This document shows, one piece after another, positions 17,192-26,132 of a stretch of 64,000 nucleotides of DNA. The stretch is from an uncultured Holophagaceae bacterium (GTDB taxonomy: Bacteria > Acidobacteriota > Holophagae > Holophagales > Holophagaceae): the NCBI GenBank assembly GCA_903843705.1, contig CAIMQW010000298.1, positions 1-64,000 of the forward strand. The letters run 5' to 3'. The first letter of the stretch is position 1. Every line of letters starts with the position of its first letter. Position numbers and translations under genes: made by a program. The notes below the pieces were generated by a model, which saw nothing but the letters and a program-made list of their open reading frames with translations, did no database searches and was not told the DNA's origin.

Positions 17192-19990
17192 ATGTCTGAA
17201 GACCGCCTCTACCTCATCGACACCTTCGCGTTCATCTTTCGCGCCTACTTTGCCAATCCCCGGCTGAAGAACGGGGCGGCTTACACCTTCACCCGGCTGT
17301 TGCTGCAGCTGCTGGAGAAGCACAAGCCGACCCACATCGCCTGTGTGTTCGACACGCCGGAGCCCACCTTCCGGCACGTGATCTATCCCGAGTACAAGGC
17401 CAACCGTGCCGAGATGCCTGAGGACCTGCGCCCCCAGATCCCCATGATCCGGCAGCTGGTGGAGGCGCTCTCCATTCCCATCGTGGAGCTGCATGGCTAC
17501 GAGGCCGATGACGTGCTGGCCACCCTGGCGAGGGAGTCTGCGGCCCAGGGCCTGCCCTCGGTCATCGTGAGCCCCGACAAGGACCTGCTGCAGCTGGTGG
17601 ACGACGACCTCCACATCCAGGTGCTCAACACCAAGGATGGCGAGATCTGGCATGACCGTGCCGGCGTCAAGGAGCGCATGGGCGTCTGGCCCGAGCAGGT
17701 GGTGGACTTCCTGAGCCTCGTGGGGGACGCCTCGGACAACGTGAAGGGTGTGCCGGGCATCGGCGAGAAGGGCGCTGCCGTGCTGCTGGAGCAGCACGGC
17801 AGCCTGGAAGCGGTCATCGCCGCCAAGGCCGACCTCAAGCCCAAGCAGCGCGAGGGACTCGAGCGGGCCGCCGAGTGGCTCGATCTCACGAAGCGCCTCG
17901 TCACGGTGGTGACGGACCTGCAACTGACCCTACATCCTGCGGACCTGGCCTACCCCGGCGTGGACGAGGCCAAGGCCCGGGAGACCTTCAAGGCCCTGGG
18001 CTTCCAGGGACTGACCAAGGAGTTCACTCAGACGGCCAAGGAATCGGGCAACGCCCGCACCTACCGGGCCGCGGCCAGCCTCGCGGACCTAGAAGCCGCC
18101 GTCGTCGCCTGCCGGGCCGCGGGCCGCTTCGGCCTCGACACCGAGACCACCAGCATCGATCCCACCCGGGGCCACATCGTGGGCCTGAGCCTGGCCTGGG
18201 CGCCCAACGCGGGCCTGTATGTGCCCCTGGCGCACCTGAAGCCTGCCACCGCCGACACCGAGGGTTCGCTGCCGGGGCTGCTGCCCGACAGCGGCCTCCC
18301 GGAGGGCCTGCTGGACCTGCAGGGTGAGGCCGGGGCCTTCTTCACAGAGCTGGCGCCCCACCTGGATCCCCGGAACCTGCCCTTCCAGGACGTGCGGCGC
18401 GTGCTGAGGCCACTGCTGGCGGATCCCTCTCTGGGCAAGTGCGGCCAGAACCTCAAGTACGACCTGCAGGTGCTGGCCCGCCACGGCCTGCCGGTGGCGG
18501 GGCTGGCAGACGACAGCATGGTTCTGAGCTTCCTGCTCGAGAGCGGCGTGCGCCACAACCTGGATGACCTCTCCACACGGCACCTGGACGTGAAGCCCAT
18601 CGCCTTTGAGGAGATCGTCGGCAAGGGGAAGGGCCAGAAGCGCTTCGATGAGGCCGAGTTCGAACCCGCGGTGCAGTACGCCGCCGAGGACGCGGACCTG
18701 GCCCTGCAGCTCTGCGACAAGCTGCGGACGATGCTCACGGATTACCGGCTGCGACGCCTCTACGAGGAGGTGGACCTGCCGCTGGTGGAGGTCCTGGCTG
18801 CCCTGGAGGGCAACGGCATCCGGCTGGACCGGGAGGTGCTGGCGCAGCTGGCGGTGCGGATGCACGAAGCGCGGAAGCGGGCCGAGACCCGGGTGCTGGA
18901 GCTGGCGGGCGAGCCCTTCAACCTCAACAGCCCCACGCAGCTCGGCGGCATCCTGTTCGGCAAGCTGGGCTACAAGCCCGTCAAGTTCACCGGCAAGACC
19001 AAGGCCCCCAGCACCGATGAGGACGTGCTCCAGGAGCTGGCCGAGACCCAGGGCGCAGAGATCGCTCGGGAGCTGCTGCGGCACCGACAGATGGTGAAGC
19101 TGCTGGGCACCTATGTGGAGGCCCTGCCGCAGATGGTGAACCCCGTGACGGGCCGGGTGCACACCCGCCTGCACCAGGCTGCGGTGGCCTCCGGGCGCCT
19201 GGCCTCCAGCGAGCCCAACCTGCAGAACATCCCCATCCGCACCGAGGAGGGCCGGGCCATCCGCGGCGCCTTCGTGCCGGAGCCTGGCTGGGTGCTGCTG
19301 GACGCGGACTACAGCCAGATCGAGCTGCGGGTGGCTGCGGCCCTGGCCCAGGACCCGGTGCTGCTGGCCGCCTTCGAGGCGGGCGAGGACATCCACCGCC
19401 GCACGGCTTCGGAGGTCATGGGTCTACCCATGGACCAGGTCACGGCGGACGACCGCGGCAAGGCCAAGGCCGTGAACTTCGGCCTGCTCTACGGCCAGGG
19501 CGCCTTCGCCCTCGCGGCCAACCTGGGCATCTCCCAGAAGGAAGCGAAGGCCTTCATCGAGCGCTACTTCGAGCGCATGCCCAAGGTGGCCTCCTGGATC
19601 GCCAGCGCCAAGGAAAGGGCCCTCGCCGAGGGGCTGGTGCGCACCCACTGGGGTCGCATCCGCCGCATCCCGGAGCTGGAGAGCCCCAACAAGCAGTTCC
19701 AGGCCCAGGGCCTCCGCGAGGCCGTGAACACCATCGTGCAGGGCACTGCGGCCGACCTCATGCGCCGGGCCATGGTGCGCCTCCACCACAGCCTCCAGGC
19801 TTCGGGCCTGCGGGCACGCCTGCTGTTGCAGGTCCACGACGAGCTGCTCATGGAAGCCCCGCCCGAAGAGGTGGAGGCAGCCTCGGCCCTGCTGAAGGAC
19901 GCCATGGAGGGTGCCGACGACCTGGACCCCCTGGGCGTCAAACTCGCCGCCGAAGTCCGCACCGGCGCCAGCTGGTTAGCCTGCAAATAG
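17192..19990 (+). CDS. polA: DNA polymerase I with 5' and 3' exonuclease domains
   Basis: At 932 residues this is a full-length Pol I, filling gaps and removing primers. The 5' nuclease lies at about residues 1-290 (YEADDVLATLA, SPDKDLLQLV, SDNVKGVPGIGEKGA). The 3'-5' proofreading domain keeps its metal residues (FGLDTETTS, KYDLQVL, YAAEDADLA), unlike many thermophile enzymes that have lost them. The polymerase domain has DADYSQIELRV, RGKAKAVNFGLLYGQGA and QVHDELLMEAP. The start overlaps no neighbour and lies about 80 bases from the divergent Cache gene. Confidence 0.97.
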   Translation: MSEDRLYLIDTFAFIFRAYFANPRLKNGAAYTFTRLLLQLLEKHKPTHIACVFDTPEPTFRHVIYPEYKANRAEMPEDLRPQIPMIRQLVEALSIPIVELHGYEADDVLATLARESAAQGLPSVIVSPDKDLLQLVDDDLHIQVLNTKDGEIWHDRAGVKERMGVWPEQVVDFLSLVGDASDNVKGVPGIGEKGAAVLLEQHGSLEAVIAAKADLKPKQREGLERAAEWLDLTKRLVTVVTDLQLTLHPADLAYPGVDEAKARETFKALGFQGLTKEFTQTAKESGNARTYRAAASLADLEAAVVACRAAGRFGLDTETTSIDPTRGHIVGLSLAWAPNAGLYVPLAHLKPATADTEGSLPGLLPDSGLPEGLLDLQGEAGAFFTELAPHLDPRNLPFQDVRRVLRPLLADPSLGKCGQNLKYDLQVLARHGLPVAGLADDSMVLSFLLESGVRHNLDDLSTRHLDVKPIAFEEIVGKGKGQKRFDEAEFEPAVQYAAEDADLALQLCDKLRTMLTDYRLRRLYEEVDLPLVEVLAALEGNGIRLDREVLAQLAVRMHEARKRAETRVLELAGEPFNLNSPTQLGGILFGKLGYKPVKFTGKTKAPSTDEDVLQELAETQGAEIARELLRHRQMVKLLGTYVEALPQMVNPVTGRVHTRLHQAAVASGRLASSEPNLQNIPIRTEEGRAIRGAFVPEPGWVLLDADYSQIELRVAAALAQDPVLLAAFEAGEDIHRRTASEVMGLPMDQVTADDRGKAKAVNFGLLYGQGAFALAANLGISQKEAKAFIERYFERMPKVASWIASAKERALAEGLVRTHWGRIRRIPELESPNKQFQAQGLREAVNTIVQGTAADLMRRAMVRLHHSLQASGLRARLLLQVHDELLMEAPPEEVEAASALLKDAMEGADDLDPLGVKLAAEVRTGASWLACK

Positions 19991-20041
19991 TCGCCCCGAA
20001 ACTGCTGCCGGTGACTCCGGGTGCCGGGGCAAGCTTTCCAT

Positions 20042-20214
20042 ATCCCCGTCCATCCCCGCTCATCCCCGGCTATTTCCTTTTTTCCCCCGGCGAATGTTCG
20101 GGACCTGAACCAGAGAAAAGGGAAGCCTCTCCAGCGTGGAAGAGCGGTTGCTCTTGTTACATCGGCACTCATCATTTGCTGAAACGCGATTATGCCGGGG
20201 ATGGCCGGGGATGA
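20042..20214. repeat. Inverted-repeat-flanked element of about 165 bp
   Basis: The 469-base gap between polA and the next operon has no gene. Three tandem units of ATCCCCGNNC lie at 20042-20070. An inverted counterpart, GCCGGGGATGGCCGGGGATGA, lies at 20194-20214, so the ends of a roughly 165-bp segment are inverted copies. This resembles a miniature repeated element or dispersed palindromic unit. Bases 20215-20459 hold only the operon leader, with no motif I can name. Confidence 0.5.
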
Positions 20215-20459
20215 AAGTACCGTAACGCGAAGTGCTCTGGGGACGCGGTGCCTGCAGTCGCTTTGCCTTGTGCACCAGCGCATCTCTGGCTAGGTCCTGT
20301 AGCCGCCTGATTTTTACAAAATGTCGAAGGAACCGCTGGCAGGGCAGGTTTTCGGGGGGTTTTGTGATGGCTTCCCGGGCTGAAAGCTGACGATGGGGGC
20401 ATGATTGGCGGGTCTGGCGGCTGCGCCGGGAGACTGTGGACCTGTCCGGAGGAACGATC

Positions 20460-21578
20460 ATGAGCCAGTACAACATCGCGTGGCTGCCCGGTGACGGCGT
20501 CGGCATCGAGGTCATGGAAGCTGCAAAGATCTGCCTCGACGCGCTGAAGTTCGACGCCACCTACACCCACGGCGATATCGGCTGGGAGTTCTGGTGCACG
20601 GAGGGCGAGTCCTTCCCCCAGCGCACCATCGACCTGCTGTACGCCAGCCACGCCGCCATGTTCGGCGCTATCACCTCCAAGCCCGTGAAGGACGCCGAGG
20701 CCGAGCTGGTGCCGGAGCTGAAGGGAAAGGGGCTCATCTACCGCAGCCCCATCGTCCGCATGCGGCAGATGTTCGACCTCTACACCTGCCTGCGGCCCTG
20801 CAAGGGCTATCCGGGCAACCCCCTGAACTACAAGGAAGGTATCGACTTGGTGATCTTCCGCGAGAACACCGAGGACCTCTACTCTGGTGTGGAGTTCAGC
20901 CCCGTGCCCGAGGAATTGAAGGCCTGCCTGAAGAAGCTCAGCAAGCCCTTCGGCCACTTCGCCGACATCCCCGGCGATCAGTTCGCCATCACCTGCAAGA
21001 TCAACACCCAGAAGGGCTGTGATCGCATCATCCGAGCGGCCTTCGAGTACGCCCAGAAGTTCGGCTATCCCAAGGTCACGGTCATCCACAAGGCCAACGT
21101 GGTACGGGCCACCGAGGGCATGTTCCTGGAGACGGGCAAGCGCATCGCCAAGGAGTTTCCGGGCATCGCCATGGACGACGCCAACGTGGATGCCATCACC
21201 ATGTGGATGCTGAAGAACCCCAAGAGCTACGGCGTCATGGTGGCCACCAATCTGTTCGGCGACATCGTCAGTGACCTGGCGGCGCAGATGGTGGGCGGCC
21301 TGGGCTTTGGCTGCTCCGGAAACATCGGCGAGAAGCTGGCCGTGTTCGAACCCAGCCACGGCAGCGCCCCGAAGTACGCGGGCCAGTACAAGGTCAACCC
21401 CATCGCCACCATCCTCGCCGCCAAGATGATGCTGGACTGGCTGGGTGAGACTGAGAAGGGCACCCGCCTCGAGGCCGCCACCGCCGCCGTCATCGCCGAG
21501 GGCCAGGTCCGTACCTACGACATGGGCGGCAACGCCACCACCCTCGACATGGGCGAAGCCATCGCCCGAAAGCTCTGA
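20460..21578 (+). CDS. Isocitrate/isopropylmalate-family decarboxylating dehydrogenase
   Basis: The 372-residue enzyme belongs to the family that oxidises and decarboxylates 2-hydroxyacids with an adjacent carboxyl (isocitrate, 3-isopropylmalate, homoisocitrate, tartrate, malate types). WLPGDGVGIEV is the N-terminal motif. The substrate loop YRSPIVRMRQMFDLYTCLRP has the Ser seen in isocitrate and homoisocitrate enzymes, not the Leu-rich loop of LeuB. The metal site NLFGDIVSDLAAQ and nucleotide loop EPSHGSAPKYAG are intact. GGAGGAACGATC precedes the ATG. It opens a five-gene operon with lyase, CoA-transferase and hydratase genes, so its substrate is probably that of the pathway. See the cluster finding. 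Confidence 0.85.
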   Translation: MSQYNIAWLPGDGVGIEVMEAAKICLDALKFDATYTHGDIGWEFWCTEGESFPQRTIDLLYASHAAMFGAITSKPVKDAEAELVPELKGKGLIYRSPIVRMRQMFDLYTCLRPCKGYPGNPLNYKEGIDLVIFRENTEDLYSGVEFSPVPEELKACLKKLSKPFGHFADIPGDQFAITCKINTQKGCDRIIRAAFEYAQKFGYPKVTVIHKANVVRATEGMFLETGKRIAKEFPGIAMDDANVDAITMWMLKNPKSYGVMVATNLFGDIVSDLAAQMVGGLGFGCSGNIGEKLAVFEPSHGSAPKYAGQYKVNPIATILAAKMMLDWLGETEKGTRLEAATAAVIAEGQVRTYDMGGNATTLDMGEAIARKL

Positions 21579-21585
21579 GGGTTCC

Positions 21586-22482
21586 ATGAGCGCGATCCTC
21601 ATCCATGAAGTCGGCCCCCGAGATGGTCTCCAGGCGGAGGCGGCGGTGGTGCCGACGGCGGTCAAGCTGGACTGGATCCGGCGGGTGGCGGACTGCGGCG
21701 TGGACATCGTGCAGGTGGGGTCCTTCGTGCGGGGGGACAAGGTACCCCAGCTGGCGGACACGGACGACCTGTTCCGCACCCTGGCGGGGGAGTCCCACCG
21801 GGCCCTGCTGTCAGCCCTGGTGCTCAACGACAAAGGCCTGGAACGGGCGCTGGCGGTGGGGGTGCCGCTCATCTGCCTGGGCGTCTCGGCCTCCGAGACC
21901 CACAGCCTCAAGAACACGGGCATGGGCACCGAAGACGCCCAGGGCCGCATCATCGCCCTGGCCCTGGAGGCCAGGCAGGCGGGGCGGCGGGTGCAGGTGA
22001 GCGTGCAGAGCGCCTTCGGCTGCGGCTTCGAGGGGGCCATCTCCGAGGATCGCGTGCGGGCCATGGTCGAGGCCTACCTGGCGGCCGGTCTGACGGCCAT
22101 CAGCCTGGCAGACACCGCCGGCCACGCCCATCCCGCCCAGATGAAGCGCCTGGTGGCGCAGGTGCTGTCCCTGGAACCAACCGCCGAGGTCACTGCGCAC
22201 ATCCACGACACCTACGGCCTGGGCATGGCCAACGTCTATGCGGCCATGGAAGCCGGGGCCACGGCCATCGAGACCAGCTTCGGCGGGCTGGGCGGCTGCC
22301 CCTTCACCAAGCTGGCCGCCGGCAATGTCGCCACCGAGGACCTCGTGCACGGCCTCCAGCGGGCAGGCCAGCGCACGGACATCGACCTCGCCGCCCTCGT
22401 CAGCGTCGCCCGGGACGTGGCCACCCACTTGGGCCGCGAATTGCCGGGGCGAGTCCATCGCGCCGGACCCCTTCATCCATGA
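21586..22482 (+). CDS. HMG-CoA lyase family acyl-CoA lyase
   Basis: This 298-residue TIM-barrel enzyme is of the DRE-metallolyase type. VGPRDGLQAE carries the RDGLQ active-site motif, AHIHDTYGLGMAN the metal HxH region, and GLGGCPFTKLAAGNVATEDL the catalytic-Cys loop of HMG-CoA lyase. Family members cleave 3-hydroxy-3-methylglutaryl-CoA or the related citramalyl-CoA. The loop differs from the usual GCPYAxGASGN, which hints at a different acyl group. A class III CoA-transferase follows, a pairing known for citramalate activation and cleavage in Chloroflexus. I favour an acyl-CoA lyase of that type over leucine breakdown. Confidence 0.83.
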   Translation: MSAILIHEVGPRDGLQAEAAVVPTAVKLDWIRRVADCGVDIVQVGSFVRGDKVPQLADTDDLFRTLAGESHRALLSALVLNDKGLERALAVGVPLICLGVSASETHSLKNTGMGTEDAQGRIIALALEARQAGRRVQVSVQSAFGCGFEGAISEDRVRAMVEAYLAAGLTAISLADTAGHAHPAQMKRLVAQVLSLEPTAEVTAHIHDTYGLGMANVYAAMEAGATAIETSFGGLGGCPFTKLAAGNVATEDLVHGLQRAGQRTDIDLAALVSVARDVATHLGRELPGRVHRAGPLHP

Positions 22483-22510
22483 GGACATCCCAAGTGATCT
22501 ATTTCGCAGA

Positions 22511-22567
22511 ATCAAATTCATCGCAGTGCGAAGCGCCTGAGGCACTTAGCACTGCGATGAATTTGAT
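22511..22567 (+). other. Perfect 19-bp hairpin inside the operon
   Basis: ATCAAATTCATCGCAGTGC (22511-22529) pairs without mismatch with GCACTGCGATGAATTTGAT (22549-22567), loop 19 bases. No T-run follows, and the next ATG is only 17 bases away. It could be an mRNA processing or stability element, or an operator. It splits the five-gene cluster after gene two. Confidence 0.65.
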
Positions 22568-22583
22568 AGGGTGAAAGGACTTT

Positions 22584-23783
22584 ATGTCTAACAAGATCCT
22601 CGATGGCATCAAGGTGCTGGACCTGACGAATGTGCTGTCGGGGCCGTTCACGACGCTGCACCTGGCGCTGCTGGGGGCGGAGGTCCTCAAGGTTGAGAAC
22701 CCCAAGGACGGGGATTTGGCCCGCAAGCTGGGCATCGTGCCGGCGCTGAACAAGCAGCTCATGGGCACCAGCTTCCTGGCCCAGAACTGCAACAAGCAGT
22801 CCATCACCCTGAACACCAAGTCCCCGGAGGGCAAGGAGCTCTTCCGGCGACTGGTGCAGGACGCCGACATCCTGGTGGAGAACTTCCGGCCCGGCGTCAT
22901 GGACCGGCTGGGGCTGGGCTACCCGGCTTTGGCAGAGCTCAACCCGCGCCTGATCTACTGCGCCATCTCGGGTTTTGGCCAGACCGGCCCGGATGCGCTG
23001 AAGCCAGCCTACGACCAGATCATCCAGGGGCTCTCGGGAGAGATGGCCGTGAACGGCGATGAGCGGCTGAGCCCGCTGCGCACTGGCTTCCCCGTGTGCG
23101 ACACCGTGGGCGGCCTCAACGCGGCCTTCGCGGTCATGGCGGCGCTGTTCCATCGGGAGCGCACGGGGCAGGGGCAGTTCATCGACGTGGCCCTGCTGGA
23201 CAGCATCATGCCCCTCATGGGCTGGGTGGCGGCCAACCTGCTCATCGGCGGCGAGCAGCCCACCCTCATGGGCAACGACAACTTCACGGCGGCCCCCAGC
23301 GGGACCTTCCGCACGCAGGACGGCCACATCAACATCGCGGCCAACAAGCAGGAGCAGTGGGAGGCGGTATGCGAGGTGCTGGGCGTACCCGACCTGAAGA
23401 CCGACCCGCGCTTTCAGGAGCGGGATACCCGCAAGCAGAACCGGCTGGCGTTGACGCCTCTCCTGGAGGCTCGGCTTGCCCAGAAACCTACTGGTTTCTG
23501 GGTTCGGGAGCTGAATGCGAAGGATGTTCCAAGCGGGGAAATTCTCGGACTTGAAGCGGCGCTGCGGCAGCCTCAGGCGGCGCACCGGCAGGTGCTCCAG
23601 AAGGTGACCGTGGCGGGCTTCGGGGACATCGAGGTGTTCGGGCTCACGGCCCGCTTCGACAAGACGCCAGGGGCCGTGGAGACGCCGCCGCCCACCCTGG
23701 GCGAGCACAATTCGCAGGTCTACGGGGCCCTCGGGCTCACGGCGGCCGAGCAGTCCGACCTGAAATCCCGAGGCGTCATCTGA
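22584..23783 (+). CDS. Class III CoA-transferase (CaiB/BaiF family)
   Basis: The 399-residue enzyme moves CoA between carboxylic acids through an aspartyl thioester. It starts with ILDGIKVLDLTNVLSGPFTT and carries VENFRPGVMDRLGLGY and the catalytic-Asp segment GQGQFIDVALLDSIM. The central CTGFP-like TGFPVCDTVGG and C-terminal TVAGFGDIEVFG parts are normal. A GAAAGGAC ribosome site lies in the space after the operon hairpin. Together with the lyase upstream it probably activates a hydroxy-dicarboxylate as a CoA ester for cleavage. The CoA donor is unknown; succinyl-CoA or acetyl-CoA are plausible. Confidence 0.87.
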   Translation: MSNKILDGIKVLDLTNVLSGPFTTLHLALLGAEVLKVENPKDGDLARKLGIVPALNKQLMGTSFLAQNCNKQSITLNTKSPEGKELFRRLVQDADILVENFRPGVMDRLGLGYPALAELNPRLIYCAISGFGQTGPDALKPAYDQIIQGLSGEMAVNGDERLSPLRTGFPVCDTVGGLNAAFAVMAALFHRERTGQGQFIDVALLDSIMPLMGWVAANLLIGGEQPTLMGNDNFTAAPSGTFRTQDGHINIAANKQEQWEAVCEVLGVPDLKTDPRFQERDTRKQNRLALTPLLEARLAQKPTGFWVRELNAKDVPSGEILGLEAALRQPQAAHRQVLQKVTVAGFGDIEVFGLTARFDKTPGAVETPPPTLGEHNSQVYGALGLTAAEQSDLKSRGVI

Positions 23784-23793
23784 GGAGGCATCC

Positions 23794-25080
23794 ATGGGCA
23801 TGACCGTTGTTGAGAAGATCCTGGCCCGCGCGGCAGGCCGACCCTCTGTGACCGTGGGCGACGTGGTGGAACCCCGCGTGGACCTGGCCATGTCCCATGA
23901 GAACGCGGCCCTGGTGATCAACCAGTTCCAGGAGGTCTACCAGGGCACCGGGATCGCGCCGAAGGTCTGGGACCCCTCGCGGATCGCCATCATCTTCGAC
24001 CACCGCGTGCCGGCGGAGTCCCCTAAGACCGCCACCAACCACAAGAAGATCCGCGGCTTCGTGGCGGCCAACGGCATCACCAAGTTCCATGATGTGCGCG
24101 GCGACGTGGGGGGCATCTGCCACCAGATCCTGCCGGAGTACGGCTACGTTCGCCCCGGCTTCGTGGTGGTGGGCACCGACTCCCACACCACCAGCCACGG
24201 GGCCCTGGGCGCTTTCAGCTTCGGCGTGGGCGCCACGGAGATGGCCTCGGCCTGGGCGCTGGGCATCGCCGTGAACATCGAGGTGCCCGCCACCATCAAG
24301 GTGGTGGTGCAGGGCACCTTTCCCCCCATGGTCGGCCCCAAGGACCTGATCCTGCACCTCATCGGCCTGCTTACGGCCCAGGGCGCCAACTTCAAGGTGC
24401 TGGAGTTCCACGGCGAGACCATCCGCCAGATGAGCACCAGCGGTCGCATCGCCATCTGCAACATGAGCGTGGAGGCCGGCGCCACCTCGGGCATCGTCCC
24501 CGGGGATGCGGAGACGGTGCGGTACCTGCGCGAAGAAGCGAGTGTCACCGACGCCATCAACTGCGTCACGCCGGATGCCGATGCAAGCTACGTGCGGATC
24601 GTGGAGATCAACGTCTCGGCCCTGGTTCCGCAGATCGCCTGCCCGCACATGGTGGACAACGTGAAGCCCATCGACCAGGTGCTGGGCATCCCGGTCCAGC
24701 AGATCGTCATCGGCAGCTGCACCAACGGCCGCCTGGACGACCTGGCGGACGCCGCCGCCATCCTCCGGGGCAAGAAAGTAGCCGAGGGCACCCGCATGCT
24801 GGTGTTCCCGGCCTCGAGCAAGATCTTCGCCCTGGCTCTGGACAAGGGCTACATCCACGACTTCATGCGGGCCGGGGCCGTGGTCATGAACTCCGGCTGC
24901 GGGCCCTGCCTGGGGGTCCACGAAGGTGCCTTGGGGGATAACGAGGTGGCCCTCAGTACCACCAACCGCAACTTCAAGGGCCGCATGGGGAACCCCACGG
25001 GCGAGGTCTACCTCTGCAGCCCCGTGGTGGCCGCCGCCTCCGCCATCACCGGCGTCATCACCGATCCGAGAAAGGGCTGA
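23794..25080 (+). CDS. Aconitase-family hydratase, large subunit (LeuC-like)
   Basis: The 428-residue subunit belongs to the two-subunit 3-isopropylmalate/homoaconitate/dimethylmaleate dehydratase group. The three [4Fe-4S] cysteine ligands appear in IGSCTNGRLDD and NSGCGPCLGVH. DSHTTSHGALGAFSFGVGATEM is the substrate and catalytic region, and FDHRVPAESPKT is also typical. It is coupled to the small subunit gene, which starts three bases after its stop. Length and style match the archaeal-type LeuC rather than the longer proteobacterial one. The reaction moves or adds water on a dicarboxylate; the exact acid depends on the pathway. It follows the CoA-transferase by ten bases. Confidence 0.87.
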   Translation: MGMTVVEKILARAAGRPSVTVGDVVEPRVDLAMSHENAALVINQFQEVYQGTGIAPKVWDPSRIAIIFDHRVPAESPKTATNHKKIRGFVAANGITKFHDVRGDVGGICHQILPEYGYVRPGFVVVGTDSHTTSHGALGAFSFGVGATEMASAWALGIAVNIEVPATIKVVVQGTFPPMVGPKDLILHLIGLLTAQGANFKVLEFHGETIRQMSTSGRIAICNMSVEAGATSGIVPGDAETVRYLREEASVTDAINCVTPDADASYVRIVEINVSALVPQIACPHMVDNVKPIDQVLGIPVQQIVIGSCTNGRLDDLADAAAILRGKKVAEGTRMLVFPASSKIFALALDKGYIHDFMRAGAVVMNSGCGPCLGVHEGALGDNEVALSTTNRNFKGRMGNPTGEVYLCSPVVAAASAITGVITDPRKG

Positions 25081-25083
25081 ACC

Positions 25084-25575
25084 ATGCCGAAAGTGATCAT
25101 CGCCCTCGAGAACGACATCAGCACTGACGACATCTACCCGGGCCGCTTCATGGCCACGGTACTCCCCACGGAGACGCCCCAGTTCGCGTTCTTCGACCGC
25201 ACGGACTTCAACGCCGCGCTGAAAGCCAAGGCTTTCCCGCCGGGCTCGGTCATCGTCGGCGGCGAAAACTTCGGCTGCGGCTCCAGTCGCGAGCAGGCCT
25301 GCTCGACCTTGAAGGGCTACGACCTGGCCGTGGTGGCCCGGAGCATCTCGCGCATCTTCCTGCAGAACAGCATCAACCTGGGCCTGCAGGTGGTCATCTG
25401 CCCCGGCATCGAGGCGAGCGTTGGCGACGACCTGGAGATCACAGCAGACCAGGTGCTGAACCGCAGCACCGGGAAGGGCTATGACCAGGTTAAGCTGCCC
25501 GCTGCCCGCAAGGGGATCATGGATGCAGGGGGACTCATCGCCTACACCCGGGCCCGGCTCATGGCGCGGGGCTAA
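25084..25575 (+). CDS. Aconitase-family hydratase, small subunit (LeuD-like)
   Basis: The 163-residue swivel subunit shows the core motif NFGCGSSREQA and the terminal GKGYDQVKLP region. As I recall, isopropylmalate and homoaconitate enzymes differ in a short loop after the DTDxIxP segment (YLV- versus YLRT-type). Here the segment reads STDDIYPGRFMAT and fits neither, so the substrate is left open. It closes the five-gene operon. The next gene is convergent after 18 bases, and no hairpin terminator stands out in that gap. Confidence 0.86.
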   Translation: MPKVIIALENDISTDDIYPGRFMATVLPTETPQFAFFDRTDFNAALKAKAFPPGSVIVGGENFGCGSSREQACSTLKGYDLAVVARSISRIFLQNSINLGLQVVICPGIEASVGDDLEITADQVLNRSTGKGYDQVKLPAARKGIMDAGGLIAYTRARLMARG

Positions 25576-25593
25576 GAACAGGCGACCTCGGGT

Positions 25594-25968
25594 TCAGCAG
25601 TCTCGGGAGAAGGGCGTCGGCCATAAGTGCGCCATGGAAAATGCCTCGGCGTTTCGGGCCAGGTCGCTCCCTGCGGCCCAGGACAGGGTTTGCGCCTGCT
25701 CCTGCTCCGTGGCATCGACCCAGGCGTTCATGAAGGCGACCACGTCAGTCGGGCTGAAGAACAGCCCCGGAACCCCTAGGACCCGGACCACCGGCAGACC
25801 GCTCTGGCGGGGCCAGCTCCTCGCGTCCAGCAGCTCGGTTTCCTGGATGTAGAAGCCGGCCCCATCCAGGAGCTGGGCCATCTCCCGGGCCACCACCAGC
25901 CCGCCGAGGGTGAAGAGCTGCAGGCCAACCTCGGGTTCCAGTTCCTTCAGCGGTTTGACTGGATCCAT
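25594..25968 (-). CDS. Hypothetical protein
   Basis: I do not recognise this 124-residue protein. It is acidic and soluble, with no signal peptide or membrane segment. Visible segments are GLQLFTLGGLVVAREMAQLL, VVRVLGVPGLFFSPTDVVAF and a helical C-terminus. The ATG giving MDPVKPLKEL was chosen because GGGAGG lies seven bases upstream; the frame extends 11 codons further without support. GC-rich coding character and the ribosome site make it likely to be real. It is convergent with the hydratase operon. Confidence 0.6.
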   Translation of the reverse strand: MDPVKPLKELEPEVGLQLFTLGGLVVAREMAQLLDGAGFYIQETELLDARSWPRQSGLPVVRVLGVPGLFFSPTDVVAFMNAWVDATEQEQAQTLSWAAGSDLARNAEAFSMAHLWPTPFSRDC

Positions 25969-26132
25969 GGTTCGCCTCCCGGAATGCTCAAGCGGGTCCA
26001 AATCCGCGAGGATTCTGCCCGTCTCATCGACGGCATGGGAGGAAACCTTAGCATTGACAAATTGTGTTAAAAATATCTAGACAAATCGTTCAATGTCACA
26101 AGAGATCTAACCAGTGCGCCCAGAGCCATTGG

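Noticed and set aside
20190-22064. 624-codon antisense frame across the dehydrogenase and lyase genes
   Set aside because: Low-complexity shadow of two certain enzymes; its composition changes with the genes opposite it.
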